A stretch of DNA of 64,000 nt from Rhodospirillales bacterium (GTDB lineage: Bacteria; Pseudomonadota; Alphaproteobacteria; ATCC43930; CGMCC-115725), in the NCBI GenBank assembly GCA_947473305.1, contig CANJCB010000017.1, forward strand, positions 1 through 64,000, read 5' to 3'. Under the pieces are notes generated by a model that did not search any database, had not been told where the DNA came from, and worked only from the letters and a program-made list of their open reading frames with translations. Position numbers and translations under genes: made by a program. This document shows, piece by piece, positions 1-8,788 of this stretch; the stretch's first letter is position 1; each line of letters opens with the position of its first letter.

Positions 1-1
1 A

Positions 2-142
2 ATCGGGGGACCGCCACCACAGCCAAGCATGCCTGCAATCAGGCAAGCCATCCTCGACTTCTTCGCGCGGCCTCCACCAAGACGATGCCCCCACTGTGAG
101 AAACTCCTCGCCAACGCCGCCGAACCTAAACTGCCAAAGTAG
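2..142 (+). CDS. Possible 3' end of an unidentified gene (cut by window edge)
   Basis: The frame beginning at base 2 is open for 46 codons and ends in TAG at 140-142, two bases before the convergent stop of the neighbouring binding-protein gene. The conceptual tail contains a Pro/Arg-rich stretch followed by CPHC and a Lys/Pro-rich end. This could be half of a zinc-binding knuckle. The start lies outside the window and no family is recognised. The tight convergent junction and uninterrupted frame are the only support, so it may not be a gene. Confidence 0.3.
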   Translation: MGGPPPQPSMPAIRQAILDFFARPPPRRCPHCEKLLANAAEPKLPK

Positions 143-144
143 TG

Positions 145-1725
145 CTAGTTGGCGCGCCAGGCATCCCGCCAGGTGCCGAGGAAGATCTCGTCGTCGAGGC
201 CTCTGACCCGCTTGGATGACGCATCGTAGAGAATGCGCTCGTGAACGGTGAGGATGGGCAGATCGCTGGCGAGCGTCCTCTGCACCTCCTGGTAGCGCGC
301 GGTTCGCTCCGCAAGGCTGGCGGTCTTCTCCGCCTGGTCGAGTAGATTGTCGATCGCCGGGTTTGAATAACCCGACCCATTCCCCAGGGGCTTGCCCATG
401 GAGGATGTCAGAACCATCCGCGCCATGCCCAGGGCAGGGTCGCTATAGCCGTTATAGGCAACGATGCCCGCATCGTAGTCGCGTGTCTCGAACATCCGCT
501 TATAGGCGATGGCTCGTTCTCCCGCCTCGATGGTCAGATCCACACCGATGGCGCCCCACATGCTCTTTACTGCCTGGGCCATCAGCGCATAGTCAGACTG
601 ATCGGCGCTATAGACGACATTGGCCTTGAAGCGAATGCCATCGGCGCCTTTCTTGACACCGGCCTCGTCCAGCAAGGCATTCGCCTTGGCAGGATCGAAG
701 GGATACATCTTCCGGTAGTCGATCGAAGGGTCCGCCGCCCAGGGTATGCCCGCGGTGAAAGGCATGGTGCCGACTTCGCCCACGTTGAAGAAGGCGGTGC
801 GCACGAGATAGTCGCGGTCGATGGCGGTCAATAAGGCCTGGCGCACGCGTTTATCGTCAAAGGGCTTCCGGGCGACATTCATCAGAATGACATCGATGCC
901 GGCCGGCGCCTTGGCAGGCGTCAGGCTCAAGGCGGTGTTCGCCCGGACCTGGTCGTAGTTATTGGCGGGCAGATAGAAATACATCAGATGATCGACCTCG
1001 CCCGCCTGGAGCGCCTGCACCCGCGCCGTAGGCTGCGTGATGACCTTGGCGATGAGCTCGTCGAGGTAAGGCTTGCCTGCTTCCCGGTAATTGGGATTGC
1101 GGGGGAGCTTGATGTAGTCGCCGCGTTTCCATTCGGTCATGGAAAAGGGACCGATGCCCACGGGTTTGTCGCCCGAGGCGGGGTTCTGCAGCGGGTTCGT
1201 GCCCTCGAAGATATGGGCCGGCAGGATCGCACCGCCATGGGAACAGGCCTGCGAGATCAGGAACGGCCCATAGGGTTGTTTGAGGTGGATGATCGCCCGA
1301 TCGGGCGACGGTGTTTCAATCGATTCGATACTCCGGCCGGCGCCCGCGAAGACCGCGCTGAATTTGGCATTAACCTCCAGGAGCGAATATTTGACGTCCG
1401 CGGACGTGAAAGGCTTCCCGTCCTGCCACTGCGCCTTTTCGAGTTCGAAGGTATAGGTCTTCCCGTCGCTCGACACGGTCCAGGACTTGGCCAGCATCGG
1501 CTTCACGTCCCAGCTTGGCGTCGTGATGGTCAGGCCCTGGTAGAGGATGCAGCCGATCAGACCTTCGGGAACACCGCTCGACAGCACGGGATTCGTCACC
1601 GTGGGATCGCCGCCCAGGGTGAAAATCACGCTCCCTCCTTTGACGGGTGTTTGAGCGGCGCTCGGCCACGCGGCGTTCAGCGCGCAAACCGCGGCGACCG
1701 CAGTTCCTTGAAGCAGTCTCTTCAT
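145..1725 (-). CDS. ABC transporter substrate-binding protein, oligopeptide/nickel type (SBP_bac_5)
   Basis: This is a periplasmic solute receptor of 526 residues, the usual length for the DppA/OppA family. The chosen start at 1725 gives a clean Sec signal (MKRLLQ, then a hydrophobic Ala-rich core, cleavage near SAA|QTP). Upstream in-frame codons would only add a charged, non-signal extension. Family hallmarks include KGGSVIF near the mature N-terminus, DGKTYTFEL and the QWQDGKPFTSADVKYSL segment. It lies 34 bp after the TauD-type dioxygenase on the same strand and is probably co-transcribed with it. No matching permease or ATPase is in the window. It is closely similar along its whole length to the binding protein at 18924-20516, which also follows a TauD-type gene. 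The ligand is unknown; the family takes peptides, opines, glycosides or metal chelates. Confidence 0.93.
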   Translation of the reverse strand: MKRLLQGTAVAAVCALNAAWPSAAQTPVKGGSVIFTLGGDPTVTNPVLSSGVPEGLIGCILYQGLTITTPSWDVKPMLAKSWTVSSDGKTYTFELEKAQWQDGKPFTSADVKYSLLEVNAKFSAVFAGAGRSIESIETPSPDRAIIHLKQPYGPFLISQACSHGGAILPAHIFEGTNPLQNPASGDKPVGIGPFSMTEWKRGDYIKLPRNPNYREAGKPYLDELIAKVITQPTARVQALQAGEVDHLMYFYLPANNYDQVRANTALSLTPAKAPAGIDVILMNVARKPFDDKRVRQALLTAIDRDYLVRTAFFNVGEVGTMPFTAGIPWAADPSIDYRKMYPFDPAKANALLDEAGVKKGADGIRFKANVVYSADQSDYALMAQAVKSMWGAIGVDLTIEAGERAIAYKRMFETRDYDAGIVAYNGYSDPALGMARMVLTSSMGKPLGNGSGYSNPAIDNLLDQAEKTASLAERTARYQEVQRTLASDLPILTVHERILYDASSKRVRGLDDEIFLGTWRDAWRAN

Positions 1726-1759
1726 TTTTGATGTCACGGTCGATTCCCCCCTACGGCCA

Positions 1760-2875
1760 TCACGGTTCCAGCGACACGTTCTCCACAAGACCCGGCGTAT
1801 AGATGCCGCCCCTGAGACCCGCCCCGTATCTTTCGTAAAACCAATGGGTGAGGGGCCTGCCGTCCGGCGTGATCCACCAGAGGCGCAGCAGGTGGCGGCG
1901 CTTTTCGGGTTCGGGAAAATCGGTGAAGCCGGTCCGCGAATGCAGAACCACGTGGTTATTGAGAAGCTGGATGTCGCCCTTTTCCAGAACCATCTCTAGC
2001 CGGAACTTCGGCGAGTTGGCGAGTTCGTCCATGAGTTCCATGGCCTCGCGCTGCTTCGACGTATGGGGCGGCAACTCGGGATAGATCCCGATGGTCTTCA
2101 TGTGACCGCCGGAATAATAGGTCGTCAGCTTGCCCTGATAATTATGGAATACGGGCATCTGGAAATAGGGCCGGGCGCCCGCCGGGATCTCGCCCTTGCG
2201 ATCCACCCAATAGGGCTCGTAAAGGGTCCGCAAGAGATCGGGCCGCCGCTCCAGGATCGCGTTATGCAGCGCGATGGAGCTGACGATCCGGCTTTCCCCG
2301 CCGGTCATCGAGGGATGCAGGCACAGGAGGCCGATGATGTCCGCCCAATCGGTATGATAGGACAGCCGCTCCGCGCTCATATAGCCGCGCTGCTTGGGGC
2401 TCAGGAAGACGCCATCGGCGTTGATGTTGCTCTTGTCCGCCGCCACATCGGCGGATTTCTCGCCGAGATCGAGCACATGGCCGAGCAGGTGGCCCTTGGC
2501 GTTCTGCGACACCGGATATCCGAGATAGGCGCCCAGCCCCCAATAGATGAGCGCCGCGTCCTCTCGGCTGTAATCGTCGATGGGAACGCCCCGCATCAAG
2601 GTGAAGCCTCGGCCGTTCAGCACCTCTTCCCGGATATCGCCCATCGTGCGAGCGAGGCGCTTCAACGGAAAATCGCGGCGGGTGACCTCGATGATCTGAA
2701 GTCCGTTTGCCCGGACATGCCGCACCGCATCCGCGAGTTCAGCGATGTCGGCGGCGTCGAGGCGATATTGCCAGCTGGTGGAACGCTGGAGGTCTTCGCC
2801 TTTCCAGCAGGCGCGATCGACGACCGCTTCGGTCGGCAGCGTCACCTCATCGGCACTCAGAAAGCCCGTATCCAT
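1760..2875 (-). CDS. TauD/TfdA-family Fe(II)/2-oxoglutarate dioxygenase
   Basis: This 371-residue protein belongs to the TauD/TfdA superfamily, whose members hydroxylate or cleave small acidic substrates with 2-oxoglutarate and O2. The iron triad is visible as H174-x-D176 in YHTDWAD and H312 in VVLHSRTGF. R331 in RRHLLRLWW is the likely 2-oxoglutarate carboxylate ligand. The same H-x-D, LHSRTGF-type and RxLxRLW layout is found in uncharacterised soil-bacterial members. It has no signal peptide, so it is cytoplasmic. It starts at 2875, ten bases after a GGAG ribosome site, with a plausible promoter at 2907-2934. A binding-protein gene follows 34 bp downstream, pairing import with oxidation. 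The substrate is not deducible. It is distantly similar to the protein at 20520-21548. Confidence 0.9.
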   Translation of the reverse strand: MDTGFLSADEVTLPTEAVVDRACWKGEDLQRSTSWQYRLDAADIAELADAVRHVRANGLQIIEVTRRDFPLKRLARTMGDIREEVLNGRGFTLMRGVPIDDYSREDAALIYWGLGAYLGYPVSQNAKGHLLGHVLDLGEKSADVAADKSNINADGVFLSPKQRGYMSAERLSYHTDWADIIGLLCLHPSMTGGESRIVSSIALHNAILERRPDLLRTLYEPYWVDRKGEIPAGARPYFQMPVFHNYQGKLTTYYSGGHMKTIGIYPELPPHTSKQREAMELMDELANSPKFRLEMVLEKGDIQLLNNHVVLHSRTGFTDFPEPEKRRHLLRLWWITPDGRPLTHWFYERYGAGLRGGIYTPGLVENVSLEP

Positions 2876-2906
2876 CGTAAGCGCTCCGTTTTGCCTTCCC
2901 TCGGCA

Positions 2907-2934
2907 AATATATACGGATTCGCTATTTCGTCTA
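2907..2934 (-). promoter_or_regulatory. Candidate sigma70-type promoter for the dioxygenase gene
   Basis: Read on the minus strand, TAGACG (2934-2929) and TATATT (2912-2907) are separated by 16 bp, matching the -35 and -10 consensus at 4/6 and 5/6 positions. The stretch is AT-rich within a GC-rich neighbourhood and sits about 30 bp upstream of the start codon. It would separate this gene from the secretion cassette upstream. This is pattern matching only. Confidence 0.4.
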
Positions 2935-2952
2935 AAATTATTACGGACAGCC

Positions 2953-4356
2953 TTACCGCTCGCGGAGCGTTTCCTGTTTGAAGCGGACAAGCGGGGAGAG
3001 CAGATAGCCGATGATCCGGCGAGTTCCGGTCTTGATCTCGACGGTGACAGCCATTCCGGCGGAGAGATCGACGAGCCTGCCATCCACCTCCATCTGGGTA
3101 CGGTCGAGCGTGACGCGCGCGGCATAGGACGCATCCTCGCCACTGCGCGCGCCGCTCCGACGATTGTCCCCCAATCCGGCCTGCCCCCGGTCCTGGGCGA
3201 CAGAATCGGCGGAAACGGTCTGGACCGACCCTTTCAGAAGCCCGTATTTGGTGAAATTGAAGGTATCGACCTTGATTTCGGCTTCCTGGCCCGGATGGAC
3301 GAAACCGACGTCTCGGTTGGATACCTGGGCCTCGATCTCCAGGCGGTTGTCGCGCGGCACGATCTCCATCAACGCCTGAGCAGGCGTGACGACACCGCCG
3401 ACCGTGTGGACGGCCAGCTGCTGCACCGTACCGTCGACCGGGGCCGTGATGACCTGGAGGCGCGAGCGCTCCTCCGCCTTTATGAGATCCTGTGAAAGCC
3501 CCGCCACTTTTTGTTCGGCCGCGGCAAGTTCGGTGAGCCTTGTCCGGCGGTATTCTGACAGGGTCTGTTCCCGGGTCTGGACGATCGCCCCAGCAGCGGC
3601 GGCGGCTTCCCGCTGGCGGCTTTGCTCGACGCCTAGTTCCTTCTGATGGCCAACGAGATCGGTCATGTTTTCAAGATAGGTGAGCTTGGACCCATATTCC
3701 CGCTCGACCAGGTATTTCCGGATATCGACCTTTTGCTGGAGCAGTGGAATGGTCGCCTCGATCTTTGCGGCGGCGGCCGCATGGGTATCCCGTTCGGCTT
3801 CCTTCTGAAGCTTCTGATGGTCGAGAGCCCCGATCTTGGCCGCATGTTCCGACGCCATATTGGCGAGAAGCCGGCGCTGGGTGGCAACCAACCCGGGATC
3901 CACGTCCGCCGGCGGATCGAAAGCGGCCGCCGGATCCGGCGAAAGCGCCGCCCGGAGCCGAGCCACATCGAGCCTCGCTGCGGAAAGGTCTGTTTTCAGC
4001 CGGTCGCGCTCGGCGTTGCTCACGGTGCTGTCGAGCTCGATCAGCACATCGCCCGCCCTGACCGCCTCGCCGTCCTGTACCCGGATCGCGCGGACGACGC
4101 CGATTTCCAAGGGCTGGACTGTTTTGGTCCGGCCGCTCGGCACGATCCTGCCTTGCGCCGAGGCGACGATATCGACCTCGCCCAGGGAGGCCCAGGTCAG
4201 GGCCGCGGCGAAAGCGGCCATGAGCGTCAGGGAAAGCGCGCGGCCGACGGGAGACGGTGGCGCTTCCACGATCTCCAGGGCTGCCGGGAGAAAGGCGATC
4301 TCGTCGATCCGGCGCAGGCCGCCCGTGAGGGCCATGGGCAGATTAGCCGACTTCAT
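2953..4356 (-). CDS. HlyD-family type I secretion periplasmic adaptor
   Basis: This 467-residue membrane fusion protein would bridge the inner-membrane ABC exporter to an outer-membrane TolC channel. A short cytoplasmic N-terminus is followed by one membrane segment at about residues 38-58. A biotinyl/lipoyl-like half (QGRIVPSGRTKTVQP) comes next, then a long Ala/Glu/Gln-rich coiled-coil region (about 110-300), then the second half-motif APVDGTVQQLAVHTVGG. The C-terminal beta domain ends near residue 460. Length and order match PrsE/LapC-type adaptors. Its start overlaps the end of the exporter gene by 14 bp, indicating translational coupling. No tolC-like gene is present, so the outer-membrane partner must be elsewhere. 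Confidence 0.95.
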   Translation of the reverse strand: MKSANLPMALTGGLRRIDEIAFLPAALEIVEAPPSPVGRALSLTLMAAFAAALTWASLGEVDIVASAQGRIVPSGRTKTVQPLEIGVVRAIRVQDGEAVRAGDVLIELDSTVSNAERDRLKTDLSAARLDVARLRAALSPDPAAAFDPPADVDPGLVATQRRLLANMASEHAAKIGALDHQKLQKEAERDTHAAAAAKIEATIPLLQQKVDIRKYLVEREYGSKLTYLENMTDLVGHQKELGVEQSRQREAAAAAGAIVQTREQTLSEYRRTRLTELAAAEQKVAGLSQDLIKAEERSRLQVITAPVDGTVQQLAVHTVGGVVTPAQALMEIVPRDNRLEIEAQVSNRDVGFVHPGQEAEIKVDTFNFTKYGLLKGSVQTVSADSVAQDRGQAGLGDNRRSGARSGEDASYAARVTLDRTQMEVDGRLVDLSAGMAVTVEIKTGTRRIIGYLLSPLVRFKQETLRER

Positions 4357-6547
4357 GGAGACCTGCTTGGAGACGGTGAAGGGTGGCGTAGCGTCCGCCG
4401 GTGACCAGCAATTCGTCGTGGGTGCCGTCCTCGACCAGACGGCCCCTGTCGATGGTGAGGAGGCGATCCGTATGCCTGACCGTCGAAAGCCGATGGGCGA
4501 TGATGAAGACGGTCCGCCCCTTGGCGATGCGCTTCATATTTTCCTGGATGATGCGCTCGCTTTCATAGTCGAGCGCGCTCGTCGCCTCGTCGAAGATCAG
4601 GATGCGCGGGTCGGTGATGAGCGCCCGGGCGATCGCGATGCGCTGGCGCTGGCCGCCGGAGAGCGTGCTGCCGCGTTCGCCCACGACCGTGTCGTAACCC
4701 TCGGGCAGTTCCAGGATGAACTCATGGGCGCCAGCGAGCTGGGCTGCCGCGATGACCCGCTGAATCGGCATGCCCGGATCGGCGAGCGCGATGTTGTCGC
4801 GGATGGTCCGGTTGAAAAGCACGTTCTCCTGCAGAACCACGCCGACCTGGCGGCGGAGCCAGGTGGTGTCCACCAGCGACAGGTCCACGCCGTCCACAAG
4901 CACCCGCCCGTTTTCCGGGACATAGAGCCGCTGGATGAGCTTGGTCAGCGTGCTCTTGCCGGACCCCGAAGGTCCGACGACCCCGATGACCTGGCCCGCC
5001 GGAACCCGGAAGCTTACATCGTGCAGGATTTCCGGCCCGTCGATCCGGTAGCGGAATCCCACATGCTCGAAAGTGATCTCGCCCCGGATCGGCGGGAGCG
5101 AGGCGCGGGCGGCGCTATAGGTGGGCTCGGCCGGGGTGTTCAGGATATCGCCCAGGCGGGATATAGAGAGACGGGCCTGATGAAAATCCTGCCACATCTG
5201 CGCGAGCCGCAGGACCGGCGAGCTGACCCGCCCGGCCAGGATGTTGAAAGCGACGAGTTCCCCGACGGTCAGGGTCTGGTCGATCACCAATTCCGCCCCG
5301 ATGAAGAGGATCGCGGCGGTGGTGATCTTCGCGATGAGCTGGATCGCCTGATTGGCGGTGTTCCCCAGGGTGAGCACCCGGAAACTCGCCGAGACATAGC
5401 CTGCGAGCTGTTCTTCCCAGCGACGCTGCATCTGCGGCTCGACGGCCATGGATTTGAGGGTCTCCACGCCGGCGACGCTCTCCACCAGGAAAGCCTGGTT
5501 CTCGGCGCCCCGCGCAAATTTCTCCTCCAGGCGGCGGCGGAAGAGAGGCGTCGTTCCGGCCGAAATGGCGATGTAGAAGGGGAAGGCCGCCAGAGCCACG
5601 AAGGTCAGGACGGGGGAATAGACGAACATCACCGCCAGGAAGATACCGGTGAAGAAAAGATCCACCACCAGGGTCAGGGCGGAGCTGGTGAGGAAGGAGC
5701 GGATATTCTCCAACTCCCGCACACGGGCCACGGAATCGCCGGTTCTGCGGGTCTGGAAATAGGCGAGGGGCAACCCTACCAGGTGCCGAAAGAGACGGGC
5801 GCCGAGCTCCACGTCGATGCGATTGGTGGTGTGAGAGAAAAGATAGGTCCTGAGACTGCCGACGATCGCCTCGAAGACCGCGATGGTGACGAGGCCCAGG
5901 GTCAGGACGGTAAGGGTGCTGACACTGCGATGCACCAGGACCTTGTCGATCACTACCTGGAAGAAGAGCGGAGAGACCAGCGCGAAGAGCTGTAGGAAGA
6001 AAGAGCCGACCAGCACCTCGCCCAGGAGCCAGCGGTATTTGTGGATGGCGCCGAGGAACCAGGTCACGTCGAAGCGGCGGCTCAAATCGTTCAGAGCCGC
6101 CCGGCGGGTGGTGAGGATAACGACACCACTCCAGGCGTCTTCGAACTCCGCCTTCATCATTGTGCTGGGCCGGGCGGCGCCCGGCAGCTGGACCATGATC
6201 CGGTCGTCGCCCGCCTTGCCGATGACCAGGAAGCCGCCGTCCTTCAGCGCGGCGATGGCCGGCAGGGGGATGCCCTGGAGCCGTTTCCAACTCGTGGTGA
6301 AGGAACGTGCCTTGACGCCGGCTTCCCTGGCGCAACGCAAGATCTCCGGCACGCCGGCAAGACGTCCGGCGAGCCGATGGCGAAGCTGCGCCACATCCGC
6401 CGCGATCCCCTGGAACCGCAGCAGCATGACAAGGGCGGCAAGCCCGGGATCCTCGATCTCGGGCTTGCGCGGCTGATCCTCTCCCGTCCCTTCGGTGGGG
6501 ACAGGAGAGGCGGCGACCGGTCGAAGGGTCACCCGCAATTGGGACAT
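4343..6547 (-). CDS. Type I secretion ABC exporter with degenerate C39-like domain (HlyB/PrtD class)
   Basis: This 734-residue exporter fuses an N-terminal peptidase-C39-like domain, a six-helix membrane domain (about 170-440) and an ATPase. The ATPase shows Walker [11 protein letters not shown]-loop VVLQENVLF, signature [15 protein letters not shown], Walker [13 protein letters not shown] and switch IAHRLSTV. In the N-terminal domain the expected catalytic Cys before [13 protein letters not shown] is missing, and the usual His is absent from [10 protein letters not shown]. It is therefore a non-cleaving C39-like domain as in HlyB, which binds cargo and does not remove a leader. The gene lies 20 bp downstream of the repeat-protein gene and overlaps the adaptor gene, making a three-gene secretion operon. 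Confidence 0.95.
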   Translation of the reverse strand: MSQLRVTLRPVAASPVPTEGTGEDQPRKPEIEDPGLAALVMLLRFQGIAADVAQLRHRLAGRLAGVPEILRCAREAGVKARSFTTSWKRLQGIPLPAIAALKDGGFLVIGKAGDDRIMVQLPGAARPSTMMKAEFEDAWSGVVILTTRRAALNDLSRRFDVTWFLGAIHKYRWLLGEVLVGSFFLQLFALVSPLFFQVVIDKVLVHRSVSTLTVLTLGLVTIAVFEAIVGSLRTYLFSHTTNRIDVELGARLFRHLVGLPLAYFQTRRTGDSVARVRELENIRSFLTSSALTLVVDLFFTGIFLAVMFVYSPVLTFVALAAFPFYIAISAGTTPLFRRRLEEKFARGAENQAFLVESVAGVETLKSMAVEPQMQRRWEEQLAGYVSASFRVLTLGNTANQAIQLIAKITTAAILFIGAELVIDQTLTVGELVAFNILAGRVSSPVLRLAQMWQDFHQARLSISRLGDILNTPAEPTYSAARASLPPIRGEITFEHVGFRYRIDGPEILHDVSFRVPAGQVIGVVGPSGSGKSTLTKLIQRLYVPENGRVLVDGVDLSLVDTTWLRRQVGVVLQENVLFNRTIRDNIALADPGMPIQRVIAAAQLAGAHEFILELPEGYDTVVGERGSTLSGGQRQRIAIARALITDPRILIFDEATSALDYESERIIQENMKRIAKGRTVFIIAHRLSTVRHTDRLLTIDRGRLVEDGTHDELLVTGGRYATLHRLQAGLHEVG

Positions 6548-6567
6548 GGACTATTCCGAACTGCGGA

Positions 6568-8556
6568 TCAGGCCCAACTCTGCGATGAGTAGGGATTGAC
6601 GTATTGCTCCGTGGTCGGGAGCGTATAGGCGATAAGCGTGCCGCCCGCGCCGTCGCTCATGGCCTGGAAGCCCGCGGCCGCGAACTGCCCGGTCAACAGG
6701 AAGGCCGTCGAGATGACGCCATCCGTCACGCTCATCATCCCCGTATCTTCCGCGAAGCTCAACTGAGCGGCGGTCCCGTCGATATCGGTCAGGTCGATGA
6801 CGTCATTCCCGGAGAAATTCTGAAGCGACGCGTTCAGAAGCGCCGCGCCGGTTCCCACCAGATCCGTCGAGCCGTTGAGGATATAGGTATCGCCGCCGCT
6901 GTCCCCGGCGAGCGTATTGCCGGTGGCGAAGACCGTCGTCGTCCCGCTTCCTGTGACCACGACATTATTGCTGCCGTCGCCGCTGAAAATCGTATTCGCT
7001 TCGCCATTGCCCATGATCAGGATGTTGTTGTCGCCATTGGGTCCCAGCAGGGTATCGAACTGGCCGTTCCCCATCAGCATGACGTTGTTGCTGCCGTTAA
7101 AGATGAGGAGCGTGTCGAAATCTCCGTCGCCGCAGGACATCACGTTATTGCTGCCATTCCAGACGATTCCGCTCGCGAAATCGCCATTGCCGAGGGTGAT
7201 GAGGTTGCGGTCGCAGCTTGCCCCGTCGATCGCTCCGACGGTGATCGTCCCATTCTCGCCATTTCCCAGGATCAGGGTGTCGTTATGGGCCGCGCCGCCG
7301 AGCTGTCCGGCCCAGATCGAATCTCCATTACCGTCGCCGGCTTCCAGATAGTTGCAATGCCCGGCTCCGACATAGAGGGAGACATTGTCGCCATCTCCCG
7401 CCTGGAGAAGATTGTAGTTGCCGACCTGATCGGGATTCCAATCCGCCATGGAGAGCGAGGCCCAGTCGCCATCGCCCGCAAAGAGCGAATTATGCTCGCC
7501 CGAGCCGACGAGGATCGTGCCGAAGGCGCCGTCGCCCAGGATAAAGGTATTGCAATTCGCCGTGCCGCTGTTGACGGCGGCGCGGATGGTGTCGCTGTCG
7601 CCGTTCCCGAGTTCGAAGAAATTGCCGTTGCCTGAACCCAGGGTCGCGGCATCGCTATTTCCATTGCCCGCGGAGACGAAGTTATTGTTGCCGGTGCCGA
7701 TCGACAGGATGTCCCCATTGGCGTTGCCGGCCACGAGGGAGTTGTTGTTGCCGGTGCCTATGGAAAGCGTGCTGCCCGCCGCATTGGTCGAAAGATCCGC
7801 CGTGCTGAGGCAATTGTTGTCGCCGCTGCCCACCGAGACGATGTCGGCGCTGCCGCTGCCCGCTTGCAGCGTATTGCAGTTGCCGCGCACCACGGTAAGG
7901 CTGTCGCCCGCCCCGTTGCCCGCCACGAGATAGTTGCCGTTGGAGAGCGTTGTCGCCGTTCCGATGGTCAGGATGGCGCCCGCCCCGCTGCCGACTTGAA
8001 GCAGGTTGGAGCTGCCCGTCGTCACCGAAATCACGTCGTTCGCGCCATTGCCGGCGATCAGCGTGTTGTTGCTGCCCGAGACCACGATCCGGATCGAATC
8101 GCCATTGCCATTGCCGACCACCAGCGTGTCGTAGCTGCCGGTCTGGACACTGATATGGTCGCCGTTGCCGTTGCCGAGCACGGCCGTCGTGTTCCGCGTA
8201 TTGCCCGCCGTATAGCCCGCGTTGTTCGCATTGCTTGAGGCATGAGGGATATAGCGGACGCCGCTACCGATCTGGCTGGTGCCGCAACCGCTCTGATGCG
8301 GGCCGGCATGGGTATTGGGATCGTCCGGGCCATAGCCGCTCCCCGCGCCGGCACAGGCGCCAACCGACGGCAGGCCGCCGCCAGTGCCGCCGCCAGTACC
8401 CCCGCCGGTTCCCCCGCTGCCACAGGCTCCGCCATTCCCGCCGGGATGGTTGTCATGGCCCTGGTGCCAGGTTTGTTGGCAATCCTGGCTCGCGCCATGT
8501 GCTTGATAATTGTGAGACGGAGCCTGATGCGAGTTACCGCCGCAATTGCTGGTCAT
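6568..8556 (-). CDS. Gly/Asn/Asp-rich repeat protein, probable type I secretion cargo
   Basis: This 662-residue protein has no N-terminal signal peptide. Residues 1-115 are low complexity: a His- and Gln-rich start, then Gly/Thr runs, with several Cys. From about residue 119 to 560 there are roughly 20 imperfect repeats of about 20 residues, consensus NNxLxxGNGxxDxIxVGxGS. This suggests a right-handed beta-solenoid. It is related in spirit to RTX nonapeptide rolls, but lacks their GGxGxDxLx unit. The C-terminus (NDVIDLTDIDG ... VTDGV ... LTGQF ... MSDGAGGTLI) resembles the uncleaved secretion-signal region of large alphaproteobacterial extracellular proteins. Its position directly before the exporter and adaptor supports its being their substrate. 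Surface adhesin, matrix or metal-binding roles are possible; none is shown. Confidence 0.85.
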   Translation of the reverse strand: MTSNCGGNSHQAPSHNYQAHGASQDCQQTWHQGHDNHPGGNGGACGSGGTGGGTGGGTGGGLPSVGACAGAGSGYGPDDPNTHAGPHQSGCGTSQIGSGVRYIPHASSNANNAGYTAGNTRNTTAVLGNGNGDHISVQTGSYDTLVVGNGNGDSIRIVVSGSNNTLIAGNGANDVISVTTGSSNLLQVGSGAGAILTIGTATTLSNGNYLVAGNGAGDSLTVVRGNCNTLQAGSGSADIVSVGSGDNNCLSTADLSTNAAGSTLSIGTGNNNSLVAGNANGDILSIGTGNNNFVSAGNGNSDAATLGSGNGNFFELGNGDSDTIRAAVNSGTANCNTFILGDGAFGTILVGSGEHNSLFAGDGDWASLSMADWNPDQVGNYNLLQAGDGDNVSLYVGAGHCNYLEAGDGNGDSIWAGQLGGAAHNDTLILGNGENGTITVGAIDGASCDRNLITLGNGDFASGIVWNGSNNVMSCGDGDFDTLLIFNGSNNVMLMGNGQFDTLLGPNGDNNILIMGNGEANTIFSGDGSNNVVVTGSGTTTVFATGNTLAGDSGGDTYILNGSTDLVGTGAALLNASLQNFSGNDVIDLTDIDGTAAQLSFAEDTGMMSVTDGVISTAFLLTGQFAAAGFQAMSDGAGGTLIAYTLPTTEQYVNPYSSQSWA

Positions 8557-8573
8557 GATCCCCCCAAGGAATA

Positions 8574-8586
8574 CTTCAAATTGAAG
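8574..8586. promoter_or_regulatory. 13-bp perfect palindrome in the leader of the repeat-protein gene
   Basis: CTTCAAATTGAAG has 6-bp arms around a central A. It lies 18-30 bp upstream of the repeat-protein start codon, between the ribosome site (GGGGGG, just before the ATG) and the putative transcription start. This fits an operator or a short mRNA hairpin; no binding protein can be named. Confidence 0.4.
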
Positions 8587-8608
8587 ATGCCCACAGGGTT
8601 ACTCAAGC

Positions 8609-8661
8609 ATTCACTGTGAAACAACAATAATAACCGGTGAATAGAGTTGAACAATATTCAC
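8609..8661. promoter_or_regulatory. Cluster of four GTGAAT/ATTCAC half-sites over a candidate promoter
   Basis: The half-sites are ATTCAC (8609-8614), GTGAA (8616-8620), GTGAAT (8637-8642) and ATTCAC (8656-8661), making two inverted pairs in 53 bp. On the minus strand a candidate -35 TTGTTC (8654-8649) and -10 TATTAT (8632-8627), 16 bp apart, are overlapped and flanked by these half-sites. The region serves the repeat-protein gene leftward and the TadG-like gene rightward. It looks like a dimeric-regulator operator array, regulator unknown. Confidence 0.45.
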
Positions 8662-8788
8662 TTCTGGGGAAAAATTTAGACAATTACAGTTTCCCTCAAT
8701 AATACCCAAATCTCAACCGATAGAATTTGCCGAGATCCGCTTCAGAAAATTAGAGTCGCGCGACTTATGGGCGAGGCGGGACAAAACC

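Noticed and set aside
3836-5995. 719-codon plus-strand frame antisense to the type I secretion adaptor and exporter
   Set aside because: Same reason: the exporter motifs on the minus strand are unambiguous and this frame shows low-complexity Arg/Asp/Gly composition.
6604-7635. Long plus-strand frame opposite the repeat protein
   Set aside because: Repeats in the minus-strand gene generate a periodic antisense frame (Ile/Val/Ala-rich). It has no plausible ribosome site or family.
6568-8556. Repeat block as a CRISPR array or tandem DNA repeat
   Set aside because: Periodicity is about 60 bp and imperfect at DNA level, always in frame, with no constant repeat and unique spacer structure. It is protein repeats.
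6568-8556. Classic RTX calcium-binding toxin or protease
   Set aside because: No GGxGxDxLx nonapeptides and no protease, lipase or adenylate cyclase motif.
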